This document shows positions 36,401 through 51,400 of a stretch of 64,000 nt of DNA, piece after piece. The position numbers and the translations under genes are program-made. The notes below the pieces were generated by a model. It was not told the origin of the DNA, did not search any database, and was given only the letters and a program-made list of their open reading frames with translations. This DNA is from Mimachlamys varia (taxonomy: Eukaryota > Mollusca > Bivalvia > Pectinida > Pectinidae). The stretch covers positions 54,206,322-54,270,321 of the forward strand of contig OX392528.1 of assembly GCA_947623455.1 (NCBI GenBank), given 5' to 3'. Position 1 is the stretch's first letter. Each line of letters starts with the position of its first letter.

Positions 36401-39400
36401 CCTGGACATATAAATCTAGGATGGTGTGGGTTTACCTGAGAGGCAAGGTGTGTACCTGAAGGCTGAATTGGTGTCTGTGTGGGTTTATACCTTACAGGTA
36501 AGATTTATACCTGAATGGGTGTCTATGTGGGTTTATATACCTTACAGGTAAGATTTATACCTGAATGGGTGTCTGTGTGGGTTTATATACCTTACAGGTA
36601 AGATTTATACCTGAATGCGTGTCTGTGTGGGTTAATATACCTTACAGGTAAGATTTATACCTGAATGGGTGTCTGTACGGGTTTATATACCTTACAGGTA
36701 AGATTTATACCTGAATGGGTGTCTGTATGGGTTGATACCTTACAGGTAAGATTTATACCTGAATGGGTGTCTGTACGGGTTGATACCTTACAGGTAAGAT
36801 TTATACCTGAATGGGTGTCTGTACGGGTTGATACCTTACAGGTAAGATTTATACCTGAATGGGTGTCTGTACGGGTTGATACCTTACAGGTAAGATTTAT
36901 ACCTGAATGGGTGTCTGTATGGGTTGATACCTTACAGGTAAGATTTATACCTGAATGGGTGTCTGTACGGGTTGATACCTTACAGGTAAGATTTATACCT
37001 GAATGGGTGTGGGTCCCCAGATTTCTGAACAGCCTGGAGGACATTCTTGTAGACGCGGAAGCTGAGTGTGACGGTGATGACAGCCAGAGACAGGTAGGCG
37101 AGAACACTCAGCACGGAGAAACAGGAGAGTGACAGAAGGACGAACATCATCGAGCCAAACACTACTCCAGTGGTCTTCACATCACGCCAGTACACAAGGT
37201 TCAACACTGCAAACCAGAAATATACACATAAATATATATATTATGTAAATACAAGCGGGACAATTCATATGTAGAGTAATTCAAGTTGATTAATTACACA
37301 AATTAAAATATTCTGATTTTGAATATCCCTGTTTTGTTGAAACATTTTATTCTGAAATTACACAATTCCAAGCAGTTTTTTTTTTGTGGCAGCACTATAT
37401 GTGCCTTTCAGTAGAGAATACATCCTTTAATATTTTTAATAAATACTTTGTAAACTATATATTGAACCAGTCCTGTAGAGCACCACCTATTCCAGCTGGT
37501 CAAATATTGATCTATCACCAATCAAATCAATAATGAGTTATCTTCATTCTACATGAGACATTACTATGTACTATGTATGCTATGCCGTGAACCGTGTGTA
37601 CTAATGCAAATTGAACATGCAGTAAAATATTACTGTGTTGTGTACACACAGAAATCCTGTTATTTAACAGGAGGATGCTATTAGGTTCTAATTTTGTTTG
37701 TTTGTGTTTTATACCCTATTAACAGCTATGGTCATTTAAGGACATGCCAGTTTATAAAGGTGGAAGAAAGTTCAAGTTATAGGCCTTGAATCCCGACCCA
37801 GACATTGAGGGCTTAGTGGTAAAATAATGTCAGGCACCTTAACCACTTGACCACCGCAGCCTCCTATAGGAATTAATATCCTATTAGCAGCTGTTAAAAA
37901 GGATTTCAGATGTAAAAACAATTTTAAAGCATTACAAATTTAACAAGATTCCATTTTTAGAAATCTTTTTTAGTTCATACCGTTTACAATGTTCTTATAT
38001 ATAGGGTAATTTAACACTATGCTATACAGTAAACAATACTATTTATCAAGTGATTTATACAATAAACATTTTATATACATCCCCCTTTCCCTGTAGCGGA
38101 TAGATTTCCTGTCACTTATAGTTGTAATCAATAATACCTTATCGTTTGCTAGGAAACTTGTTGAATGTGTACACAGTTATACTGGTTTTCAGTCTGTTTA
38201 TTGGGCTTCAGGAAGTTTTAAAGAGTGTGTAGACTTGCTCAAGTCAATAATATACAGACTAATAATGAAAGCCAGTCTAGCACAACCAATGCAATAGTAC
38301 TGTAGACATACCAGCTCTATATAACTACCCACAGATAAATAAACTCAGCAGGGACAAACACAAACAAGGACTATCTCAGGGGTTTTATTTTACTAGAATT
38401 TTCTCATAGCTTTAACCTGTAAGTCCATCAGCATTTGGAACAATGGTGTCCATCACACACCCGGTGATAATCTACACAGGCTGACACGAGTCACATGACT
38501 CACATCTGAATCAACAAGTAGAGACCAGTCACCAGACTCGTCCCTATCAATTTATTTGCATTAACTGCATAAGCTAATTATTTTAAATTCCCAAACCTAA
38601 TCATTTTTTTGACCAAAATTCCAGTGTTTTACCATTAATAATAATTTTATTTTTAGGATATTGTTTTTGTAACCTGTATGGAGCACCTTGATTGAGGAAC
38701 CATTCATTTGTTCTACACAATGAACTAGGTAGCCGCTGATGATGATGACTGGCTCGATCAATATCTCTATTAAAATCTCTACTGACAGGCAGAAAAGCTG
38801 GAGGAATTTTTCAACACTGGTTACCTATGACTCACACTTGATATCTATATTTAGTACTGAAGTATTTCCACTGGCTGCAAAAACCATCCGAGGGATCCAT
38901 ACATAATATAATCACTTTAGCAACAGGATTCCCATACAGGTCACAATGTTAACGGTCAAAGCAACATATGTGGTTCTAATTATTATATTTCATCCACAAA
39001 AAAAAAAATTCTCCATTTATATTCATGAAAATAGCAGAAGTAGGGATATCAATAACATTTCAAGTACATAGTAATCTAACGGTAGTGCCCAGTTACCATT
39101 CTTCATTATTTTTTTCAAAACATTAGCCAGTGAAATATCTGCAGTAGGAGTGTACTTTTACCTACAACTGGCAACAAATGAAACCCCAAGAGGTACTTGC
39201 AAACAGAATTAAGTAATTTTAGGTAACAGTATTGGAGATGAAAGGGACATCAATCCACAATTAGTAGCACCTTAAGTACAGGGGAAGATAGGTCTGTCAC
39301 TAAGTCAGTGATTATTAGCCGAGAGCATATCTCATATACATACACTGTCACCTATAATTGCCAAATTTTGTGTGGGAGTGAGGGTGTATATATATGTGCC

Positions 39401-42400
39401 TCTTAGGATGGCAGTGTGGCATACTAGGTTAAGGTCTCCTACTGGTGGGTAATGAAAGTAATAAAAGGTACAATATAGGGAGGGGGATATTAATGACATT
39501 AACCCAACTTTCATGAAGTATCATCAAACATTTGCATCTTTGTTCCTTGGCAATAGTGAGGGTCACAAAGGGTTATCAGAGTCACAATTTTTGAACTTTC
39601 AATTGAAAGTAAAAGGGTTATCAGGATCCCAATTTTTGAACTTTTAAGAAAAAGGGTTATCAGGGTCCCAATTTCTTAACTTTCAAAGTAGCCCCCTCTA
39701 ATAATAGTGCTATAATTTACTGAGGGTTAGTGCTTTAAAGAAATGAAACTATTTCCAAAATCAGCATTTCTCTTATCAAACTACAGCGTTTTTCTCTCTC
39801 CAAAAGTTGAATTATACACCAGTAGGTGATCATGAGGCCAAGAAAATTCACCATTTGACAAGGAAATTGGGGAAAGTGGGGAGTATTTTATTTTGATTAA
39901 AACTCAACAACACAGTGAGAGAAAAATATCAGAACTCAACTTGGGGTTTTGATACATCCCTTCTAAAATATGTAGTAAGATTTGTTACAATGCTTTATTC
40001 AAATAGTAATGATGCAATCATGTGTCATCATCTGGTGTCAGAAGGTCAGTACCAGTAATATATATATATATATACTACATGCAGACTGAGTTTTATATCA
40101 TAATTCTGAAAACAGTGATATACCACAGATGAGGTATATAATATATATATCATATATAGAGCAATATATATACAAAGTAAAAAATCTTATATATAATAAA
40201 GTATATACAAGCAGTAGGTATAGAAATATATACGGTTGTAGCAATAAGGAAACCTAGTCACATATATAACGTGATACCAGTCTTTACATTCAGGCATATC
40301 CAGTACCTTACTATAAAGACGCAGTATAAAGCCGAGTTATAATTGTGCTAACATTATGGGATGATTAGGATGCGGAGGAGAATATTGATCCATTACTTGG
40401 TGATATGTAAACAGTAGCATGCTGTTTGACATGACCCAACCTGCCAGCCATACTAAGACTACACGTTCAATAGGATTCTCAGAGTGTGAAAACGCCAATG
40501 AAAGCGACGCTGGATCAGTATTGTCAGTTTCCTTACCACTTGGGTTATACATATTCATACTTATAATTACAGTACAGAGAGATGTCATAAAGGGGTTAAT
40601 CTATGATTAAGGGGAAACTACCCTTTTTTACTTTAGGGGGAAAAATTAGATTTTCAAAGAAAAAAAAAAGGAAAAAATTCTGAGGGGAAACTATCCATAA
40701 ACGGCAGTAAAGAAGGCCTAGATTGACCCCTGATATAGTATTGTCAGCTTGCATTCTTCAATTGTAGTGTTGAGCCATTTACAACTTAAAGTACTAAGTT
40801 ATATCTTCCAAATATTTGTCAGCATACATTCATCAACTTTAGTGTTGAACTATTTATGACTTGCGGTACAAAGTTATATCTTGCAAATATTTGTCAGCTT
40901 ACAATCACAATTACAGTACTAAGCTGTTTACGACTTACAGTACTAAGTTCTAGTATTGCAAGTATTGTCAGCTTGCATTCATCAAATATAGTGTTGAGCT
41001 ATTCATGACTTACCGTACCAAGTTATATCTAATTCTTACAAGTATTGTCAGCTTACAATCCTCAACTACAGTACAAAGCTATACCATCGTGTAGGTGCAA
41101 TAATTATTTCAATGTTATGAGGTTGCATTCATCAATAAGAATTACAGTACTGAGCAATGTAATATGTAATATAAGTATTGTTTTATTTATACTCAGTACC
41201 ACAGTGTCTGATTACATCTATAAATTTTATAGGATTCATACAGGTTTTTTATTAACAAAATTAAAGGACTTTTAAAGGTCCTTTACAGTTTTTCAAGGGC
41301 ATTTTTGAATAAATATTAAGATCTTGACAATCAACACCATCCTTAGCCATTCTCATCATTATGCACCAAATGTTGGCCACTCTGTGATCAGGGAACAATT
41401 TTTACCAGAAGTGTTACTGGATAATCACATTGTCTAATTTTCACAGGGGGAATGGTCTTTTTATCAACATTTTATTTTCACTTTCATTGATCAGTACATT
41501 TAAACTATAATGTATGACTGTTGGTTAGAATTACCTCTTAAATTTTCATTCACAAAATCCAAAAAAACATCACTAATTCAGGAATGCAAAAACTTCAGTT
41601 TTTCTTACGACTATATCATGATGTATACAGACACAAAAAAAAAGTGAAAGGTTTCATTCAACTTGTTGCCTTACCTCCCTACATTCGGTCAATATTCTCT
41701 AGATGAGAGCTTATTTGTGATAAAATGCGGTACCTGTAGTTAATAAATACACAATGATCATTGTCACTTTCATCATAAAGATTAGTATAGAAATACAGGG
41801 CTCCACATAAGAAGACTTAGACCACTTACAGTTAAATTCTGTGGACCTTGGAACATTAAAGACGTATTGGGTACTCAAAATGTGACAGCGGTATCCAAGA
41901 TAAGTGTGTGTGCAAGGAAGTTTCCTAAAAATCTGTCCAATAAGAATGATCATAAAGTGAAAGTGACAAACAGATGGACAGATGCTGGATGAAGTGGTAC
42001 CACATGTACAGCATTATAAACTCGTTCACCCCTGAAATTCATAAACTATTCCAATATTTGAAATGGAAGACTTCAGTTGTTTTTTCAGGGTAACTCCCGG
42101 GAGAACCAGTAAAAATAAAGTTAACACTGACCAAAGTGCAGGGGTCGATGTAGCCGCTGGCCAAAGGCCAGTTTGATTTAGACTTGGGCCAGTTGGGTTT
42201 ACAGTTAAGAAGACCATTGGGCCACTTAATTTTTAGGGTTGTAGATATTGATGTACAAGTTATCTATTCGTCGTTGTGTACTGTGTACCTTCCAAACCTA
42301 CCAAGTGCTGTATTTAGATAAATGTTCAAGATTTTGGTGGTTTTTCTTGCTGAATAATTTCATGTTTTTGTTATTCAAAAGTGCTGTAAATCCATTTCCT

Positions 42401-45400
42401 GCCATTAAGGAATTCAAAATTTCACGGTGGAGACACCCTGTACCCCCCTTACGAGGGGGGGGGGGGGGGAATATCCAGCCCCCCTCTCGGTGCTCTCCCC
42501 TTGGCTCGCATCTGCAGCCCTCGGTCTGTTTGGGCCATTTCATTCCTTGTGCAGCTGGCCCAAAGGGCCAGTGGCATTACAAATGCTAAGTCTACCCCTG
42601 AAGTGGACATTGGAGCCACACCATGGTACAAGGCCACATGCTGCCTGGGCAGGTGAGGTAAACACCAGACCACAGACCGTTACACCTGTTAGCTATACTG
42701 GTGTGTCTCAGTCAACACTGAGGCTACATCTCCCAGTTCTGTACACCAGAACGCCATTATCATTGGAACCAGATTGCCAAACAAGAGTGGACTATCAACC
42801 CAGTGTAAGGTCCACAGAGGGCTTGTAGGAGGCTGGGAGCATGTGTGTGTATAATATCTGTCCTAGATATGATCAGGATATCGACCCACAGTTTATACAC
42901 ACTGCCAGGCAGATCAACTGGTGCTGCTCAACTTATACACTGCACTCTTCAAAATTCTTGTTATGTCTGACCAGGCCATATCGCACGGTCTTGGCACTTT
43001 GTCTAGTATCATAATGATTATGTTATTAGTATCAGCCTATATCTCTTTGGAACACATTAATAATCTAAATAATCAATCCCATACCCTTTACATAGGTGTT
43101 AACCTCTGAAACCTCCAATGAGTGAGATCTCCCTCATTCCACATTTCCAATAAAAGAGAAAACGCATGAAATATGACTGAAACTGTTTTGCTCTATGCAA
43201 TTTTTCTTCGCCTTTTTATGTATCAGAATAACTCAAAAAAGTATTCATTTGATCTAGATCCAACTGTTATGACCATTACACACAGATGGTGTGCATCTGT
43301 GTGTATCCTAGTTACATGCAGTAACTAGGATATCATTTGACCACAGGATACACATTCTGATTCTGTGTGAGTTTGGACTTACATGAGAGAGATTTCAAGG
43401 GATATTTGTACATTTTGTGTATAGTGAGGGAATCTTCCTCCTAATGAGAAGCAGTCTGCGACATTAGCCACTAGTCCTATGCCTGAGACTAGTAAATTTT
43501 GGTACAGACTGGTGGAAATTCCATGAATTTCAATATAATTTGTTATAACAAACATTGCATTTTGCTTGTGCAGACTAGTGTTTATAAATGTTAATGTCGC
43601 ACACTGGAGAAGGGTTAACAGGTATGCTTTTATATCTCTAAACAAAATTTAGTTGTAGGATTTTTCTGTTGTTGTCTATTTTCCGCGTTTGAGCCACTTC
43701 TCCTTCTAAGCGCTACCGTCACAATTGATCCTTTGGCACAGGGAAGTTTTGGAATGAAATTTTGATGATATTACAGTAGTCTTTAAACTATAAAGAACTG
43801 TCCAGACATGTCTGTGTACACACATGTACAGAGAAGATTAAATCTATCCTTTTCGACTATGTTGTTGTCTGGGAATGTTTAACCGGGAGTTGTTTCAATG
43901 ACAATCTCTTCATTTGTGAAGCTTCGGGGCAATCAGGTCATGACATCAGAACTAGATTTGTCATCTGGAAACAATTTGTGAACTGACAGTTGGATAAACA
44001 AGGTAATTACATGGCAACTGCATCTCAGTGCAAGGCCCCACAGAGCACTACCACCAGCTGGCAACAAGTTGCTGATGGTTGTCATGAATGACTTAAAAGT
44101 ATAAATGTGTTCCTCTTGAGAAGGGTAAATACCACACCTCTCAAAAACATTTAATTTGATAGACAAAAATAGAAAATTAGGATTATTCCAATATGTTAAG
44201 TTTCCAAAAATCGATACATCATACATCAGCACCAGTAAAAGCCATAGAAATTTGATATTTATCAGCACTTTGTATGCATTAGTAAATGGTTATACTAACG
44301 TTTCACTAGGACCACTGGTAGTACATTTTATGAACCGGTGGGAAAAGATAACCTAGTTGACAAGGATAAGTCTGGTGTTGGCGGTGGGATATGACTGTCG
44401 CCGTATTGTAGTACTAGTACCCAGTGGAGAATCAATACTGCTATGGCATCATTCATAAGCCTCGGGGCCAGCACAAGCATGAAGCTGCTTACCCTGCCAG
44501 CATAATCAATACCAACTTGAAATGCATTCTTTTTGCATTACTGGATTTCTCAAGGTATATGTTGGGAAATCGGCCATGATCACCTCTTATGGATGCTGGC
44601 GATGCAGGCTGACATAGGTGTTGTAACAGTGCATACGACGGCAGCCTTGCCTGAAGATGTTCTCTCCGAGTGGAGGAGAATTACAAATCAATACTTGTGA
44701 TTAATTTCTGTAGAAACAATTATCAGCTATGGCAGACCTCATACAGCACATCGTCTTCACCAGGCGTTGCAGTTCGGGGCAAACAAATAATTCTGGCTTC
44801 TACTTAAAAATTTTGTTGCACAAGGTGTAAATACAATTATAGCTTACTGTAATAGCATCCCTCACTAATTAAGCCATCCCTAGGCTCCGAAAATACCGAA
44901 CGAAAAGCAATTTCCAGACAAAGTTCAATGGTCAGAAGGACCAATTACGTTTGTAGTCATTGCCGATTCCATCGTAACAAAATACTCTACCACTAGTACT
45001 TATCGATCCTCCTTTCCACATGACATATGTTTGGATTTTTTTTCACCAAGCTTTTGGACAAATCTGACCTACAAGACTAAATACACAAGATCTAATGCTA
45101 CAGATAAAGAACACATTAGTTTTGTCTTTCCCAAGGTTCACAATGGGTATATTGTAAATGGGGTCCTTCTGCATAGTTAAATCGGAATCCTGAAAAATAG
45201 GGTCCTTTTCAGTTTCTATGCTTGAAAAAGATATAGGGACGGCTTCAACGCAAACCCTGCTTTCATAAATATATGACTGCTCATGATCATGATCGATGCA
45301 ATACATCCCAACAGCCAACAAAAACAGGTAATTGATTTATATTCCATTTCTTTCAAACATATGGACTTACTGTACCCAATAAGTCAGAATTGAAAGGAAG

Positions 45401-48400
45401 GCAGTTCCGTTTCAACGCTTGCTAGAGTATGAACTAACCAATTCCATACAGTAAATTTTGCCTATGATTTTCTCATCCCATTACTGCTATTGATCCAGAC
45501 TAAAGCTACACAGCTATCTCGTAATGTAGTGGCATGCCTTCTGTCTATAAAACACTGCAAACAAGCCGCTTAGATATTGCACACCTCCAATCCTAGCCAC
45601 ATTTATTTCATAAACTCTGATTTCACCAAGCATTCAACTGCAAATACATGTAAATGAAATACGACCAATACATGTAGGCCTAGGGTTTAAATAAATACAC
45701 CAAGGACAGGAACAGGAATCAAAGAGACTGTGGAATGAGAAAACTGGTTACATATATTATGTAGGAGTAACTAGGAGGAGAGACCCAATACAACATCATA
45801 ATCAGCAACAAGCTCGAAGGACTCCTTGATTTGTCACCATGATAAAAATACTGTTATTATTCTATCAATCAAAATTTCATGTGAATTTGCCCTTTTTCTG
45901 ACTCTTCTGCTTCTACATTAGTTAAGAGTTTTGGATTTCCACCTTTTGGCCCCTAGCATCACTGGTATCACTAAAGAGTCCTAAGAGGACGAAACAGCTA
46001 TATGATGCAGTTTACCCATTTTTTTCCGCATACTGTATCTATTATTAAATTTAAAAGGTGCAGCATATGTGTGTGTTAAGTCATCTTTCTTATAACTATG
46101 CAAATTAGCCGATACTTCAAAATTTCTACAAAAACTTCAAATTGTCCCAGGTATTAAGTCAATTTCTAGAGAAAAGTGGAATCAAGACTTGTTGGGACGT
46201 TACAGGTCAGACATGGATATAATTTATGTGCCCAGATTTTTTTGGTACGTCAATCCTGAATATGATTTCAAGAATATTAATATATATTGATGCATCTCAT
46301 TACAACAAAATACAGTGGGTTCATTTAATGTCTTCACATTCCAAAGGAAAAAGCAATAGCGTGGAAAGTTTTGTTTCCTTCAATCAATTGATGACTCCAG
46401 ATGATAAAGCCGGGGCATAAAAAAAATTAATGGGAAACATTTCAACACAAGTTGCATCCCATGACATCATCAAGTCAATCAACTAAAGCTCATCTCTAAA
46501 CATCTGTCAAATCAATAAAACCGTCATACTGAAAATCACGAGTCAAAGAAAACAAGATCGTGGTCTTGATGCTGTAAAATCATTTAACATTGCTGAAGTG
46601 TAGACAGAGCACTTCATTTGTATACACGGTGCAATATATGTCGATCTTCACATGAAAACTTTCACATGAAATCATGTTAAGTAATTTTTCTGTTGATTTT
46701 TACATGCTGATTTTTTCACTTAAATTTCACAGGAAAAATTTTTTTTACATCAAATAATTCATGTTAATTTCACATATAGGATTTTTCATGTGTAAACTCA
46801 CATGAAGAAACGGCAAACATACTAATTGTATATATTTCTTTAATGGGTAATAAGTAATTAATCTACTTCAAGTATAAATGTACTAAAAAGTAATTGCGAT
46901 TTTTTTTTTCTGAAAATCAAAATATCAAGATTTTTCTTCTTTTTTTTTCTGTATCAATTTTTTGTTTGAAGTGTATTTGATAATAGCTGATGTGTTCACT
47001 CATTATGCTGTATATATATTGTTTTAAAAAGTTCAGAGATGATTATGAGAAAGCCTGGAGACTAGGTTGTTGTGGCCTAGGGCTGGAGACATGCATACCA
47101 TACTTACCCGGTACATGTACAATGCACTATGACATGTGTCAACAACTGTCATTATAAACTGTATAGTGTAAATAAATCAAGGCCATTATGGTGGAAGTTG
47201 ATATCTATTCTAATCAATTAGTTCTTTCCTGTACAGGATAAATCGGAAACAAACTCTGCTAAGAGCCTAAGGCTAATTGAGAGTGGGTGCATCAATGCTA
47301 TCAAATATTTTCCTGCGTGTGTTGACATTTCTTTAAATACACATCATGATTATCCATGTTGAATGGCGTGACAGAATTCCTGTAATATTTCTGGTGACAG
47401 TGATACTGACTATTTCTGTACATTTTGTTTAGTAACATGCAGGTGATACGACTCCAACCCAAAGTGCTTGTTTGATACCAATGTTATTAGGTCACTACGT
47501 ATACTCACATCTAAAAAGCCAAAACACATGCCATATTTGGTCTAATAAAAGCACCCACAGATACATGTACTTGAGAACCATAACTTTAAGGTTCATTGTT
47601 AAAGACATCCCATATGTGTGTTCTAGAATTGTTATTGATGGATTTTGTCAGGTCGGTTGTTTAAGATAGGCAACTTTGTCAAGAAAAAAACAAAAAACAG
47701 TTGTCAGTTCAGAAAATGAGTAATTGTATGAGGTTAACATAAAACATTTTCTGAGAATACAATGGCCATTACAGAAGGATATTTTGTTTTGTTTTCAAGT
47801 TCCTCAAGATCAGCATACTTATTTTCACACATAGCATTCTAATATATATATATATATAACACTTCTCTGTTACAAAGTTGGCATGAATAATAGAGAAATA
47901 GATTGGATATATATGAAGGACTACCTGTTCCAAAGCTTTGCTTTGATGTGCATGACACAATAATGTTAAGATGTTCATACATAGATGTTCTTTTTCATGC
48001 TACATGGTAAGACTCAGGGTTGAATCTGGTTTGTTTTCATACATCTTGGCGTAAAAACAATCTCCTGACGCCTTCACCAACGAGTAATCAGTTTCGAATT
48101 TCTACCCTACCACCAATCACACATCATGCGAGACTGATTGTTTTCCCATACATACAGATATTTAGACATTCTAGCAATGCACGTATTACACTTTGAAGCC
48201 ATGGTACCATGCAGCCGAACTTACGCTGCTTCATCTCAAGTCGATCACTTTCTCGCAATTTGCCATGTCCTAGTCAGGAAGAAGAACAAACTTTGTGTTT
48301 TTTTCATGGGCGGACATTAAAACATGGGCAGACATGAACAAAATAACTGAAGAAAAAACTTGCATTTATATTTTGTTCGTTTCAAATTTCCTTATCAATT

Positions 48401-51400
48401 CAATTTTGTTTATCGTCTATTACGATTGTTTTTGGTAGCCAATGTTTTTGCTGATCTATACATAAACATAAACACCAAATTAAAACATAGATGGTATAAA
48501 TGTTTAAATCTCTTAATTTCTCCAATATTTCACAGTACAAAAATGTATTAGGTGTATTCCACAGACATGTAGCTAGCTATATAGATATCCTTTCAGCAGA
48601 ATGTGTCTTATGTGGGTATACACTTGGGAATTGAGTCACTGGGTATGGTTGTTTTTTTAGTAAACGTCAAATGCTGTGGAAAAAAAATCAATATGACTCG
48701 GGACTACGGCTACATCTGATATTTTGTTTTGTAGTGGTGTGTTTTTGTATCGCCTGAGTGGTCCCTACACACTGATGTCCGCGTACGTAAGCAGCTCCCC
48801 GTTTACTCGTATATGATGACAGGGTACCCTCCACAGTGTAACAGGCCTAGATTAGTCTAACTAGAGCTCACCCAATAACACGCACATTTACTGGTGATTA
48901 GGTGGTGATTACTTATAAAACAGTATGCAATGAAGCCATATGCCTGACGATCTAGTTTGAACAGAAGGTGTGTGAGTCAACCGCCATTATAGTCGATCTA
49001 CACTAGTACATAAACATGTGTTATACGTTTGTGTGTATATCTTATAGCGTTGTATACAGGAGCAGATCTGCATAGATCCGTATCACTAATCTCTGCATGA
49101 GTGCACATGTACAAGTCTAGATCATTATGTACATTCCCCCCATTATATATAGATAGTCTTGCTCTACTACTTACTACAACAATAACACAAGAGGCCTAAA
49201 GGGCGTGTACTGCTCACCTGTTAATTATTTCACCTCTATGGCCTTCAAAGAGGATCAACAAATTTATTTTTTAAGAAATATAACATTATACAAACAGCAA
49301 ATTAAAGATTTTTGTTGGTAAAATTATCTAAACCTGCCAAATTTTAGTTAAAAATATAACTTATTTTTCTCATGAATGTGACCTTGTACAGGTCAAGGTC
49401 ATTCATTTGAACAAGCTTTACAGTCCTTCATGCCAACATAAAATGTACTATATTGGCAAAGTACAGGAGTTGTTAATATAAAGTTTACCATTGTCACTCT
49501 AAGAGCATAAGGTCAAGGTCATTTGTGTAATGAATTTACAGTAATTGATGAAAACACGCATATTTAGCACATTTTGATCCGAAAGACATATTTGATTCTA
49601 GCAGATTTTTGTCCGAGACAGGTAATTTTTGCAAATCCGACACTTTTTCGCTTTGCCCCTTATGCCCTGTAAGGATTTAAATCCATAATGTCATTTAAGT
49701 TTGATTACTCTGATCACTGAACATTTTTATCTAGGAAAGCAGTTTGAGAAGTAAAGACAAATCTACCACGAACAGCCCCCTCAAGACTGTCTCAGGAACA
49801 GTGTAACCTAAAACACTAAATATAGAGGAATTCTGCTTCGCGATAAAAACCTCCAAAATGCTGATACTCTTATCTAAATTGGTCAATAGATTCTTGTCAT
49901 TGTGTATATTTTCTTTTCAATATGACAGTCTCAAGTTTGTCATGAATTATACATGTATGTGTACTGGCACAAGTATAACGTAATTTTATACTTGCATACA
50001 TGTGTCACATGATTATGAAAACACTTAACATTTTAAACCTATACATTCACCAGCTCATTTTAGTTATGTGGATGCATCATAAATTATAAGGGTGTATATA
50101 ATATGTGGAGAAATCCTTCCATTACCATCAGGCATTGTATATGAATGCCAGTAGAAAATTACGCCATTTTTAGATTGACAAATTAATGTAAACACACTTA
50201 CTTGTGTCCCATATATTTATAACTGCCTAACTAGAGCAATATAATGAATAATTGACTGTAACTACAGGCTATGAATATGATATTGAGTGCAGTGGAGTGA
50301 AGCTTTGTAGCACCACTGGACATTAGGCCGATGGCGTCTCTGCTTCCCAAGTAACTGATGAATACAAACACTTTTCTATATTTTGTGCATGCATGTCGTT
50401 TACCCCCCCCCCCCCCCCCCCCCCCGCCTTCCTAAATCCATCACAAAATTCAGAGCATGATAATATAACTTCAAAGCGACATTGTTGCATAATAATGTTT
50501 TGGTATCCAATTCTAACTGAAAAGTTCTGGATTACCTGCTGAAATAATATTTTTATGCAATTTGTGTATTACTGTTAAAAATCCTGAAAAACAACCATAA
50601 TAAATCTTTTAAATATGCAAATTGAGATAAATGAAGCCTAAATAACAAAAGGACACAACAGCCATTGACAGTCACTGGACTAGCAACCATGAGGCTGACA
50701 TACAAGGTAGAATCAAGCTCAGCTAGAGCAAGAGGCCTAATGGCCTGTCATTATTATATTGGGGACTGTAAGCATGTTTAACTATGCTTCCAGATTACCA
50801 GTATTGGGACTATAAAACTTTGGGTCCTCTTTACAATTTTTTCAGAAGAGATGAGTTTTTAAAGGCCCAATATACGTAACTTCAGGGAAATTTTCGTGAT
50901 TCTGAAAATTCTGAAAAAAAATCCAGTTGATAACCATGCAAAAATAAGCCTAAAATGAAGTAAACATGAGCGGTAACTAACAAGCAACTGATGACAAAAA
51001 AATCCAAAGAGTTGAAAATGATTCAGGTGGGGCCCACTTCAACAACAAACCGAAGGTAGAAGACGGTTCGAAATGGACGCGTGTTTACAAATAGCGTGTT
51101 TCAAATGCTGCCGTACCGGTAACCGCGAAAGAATTCATCTTGAATATTGCTGATATCAGTTAATCTTAACTAAATCTATAAATACAGTAAGTTATTAGGC
51201 TAGATTTTTGCTTCAAGTTTTGCCGAAAGTTACGTATATTGGGCCTTTAAGACTTGATAACTTTAATTTCCCTATTGGTCTCCTCTGGTCCAAGTAAAGA
51301 GTATCTTTGATCAAACAATGATTTAGACACAACAGTCAAAGTCTGCTTGACATATATTCTGGACCTGAAGGATTATAAAATGTTGAAGACAGGTGGTCAG

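Noticed and set aside
36655..37132. Long open frames on both strands encoding 16-residue repeats
   Set aside because: They follow from a 48-bp period (divisible by 3) in a tandem array. On the minus strand the frame differs from that of the reticulon exon.
42427..42828. 133-codon plus-strand frame
   Set aside because: It runs through a poly-G tract and the end of a transposon-like element; no similarity.
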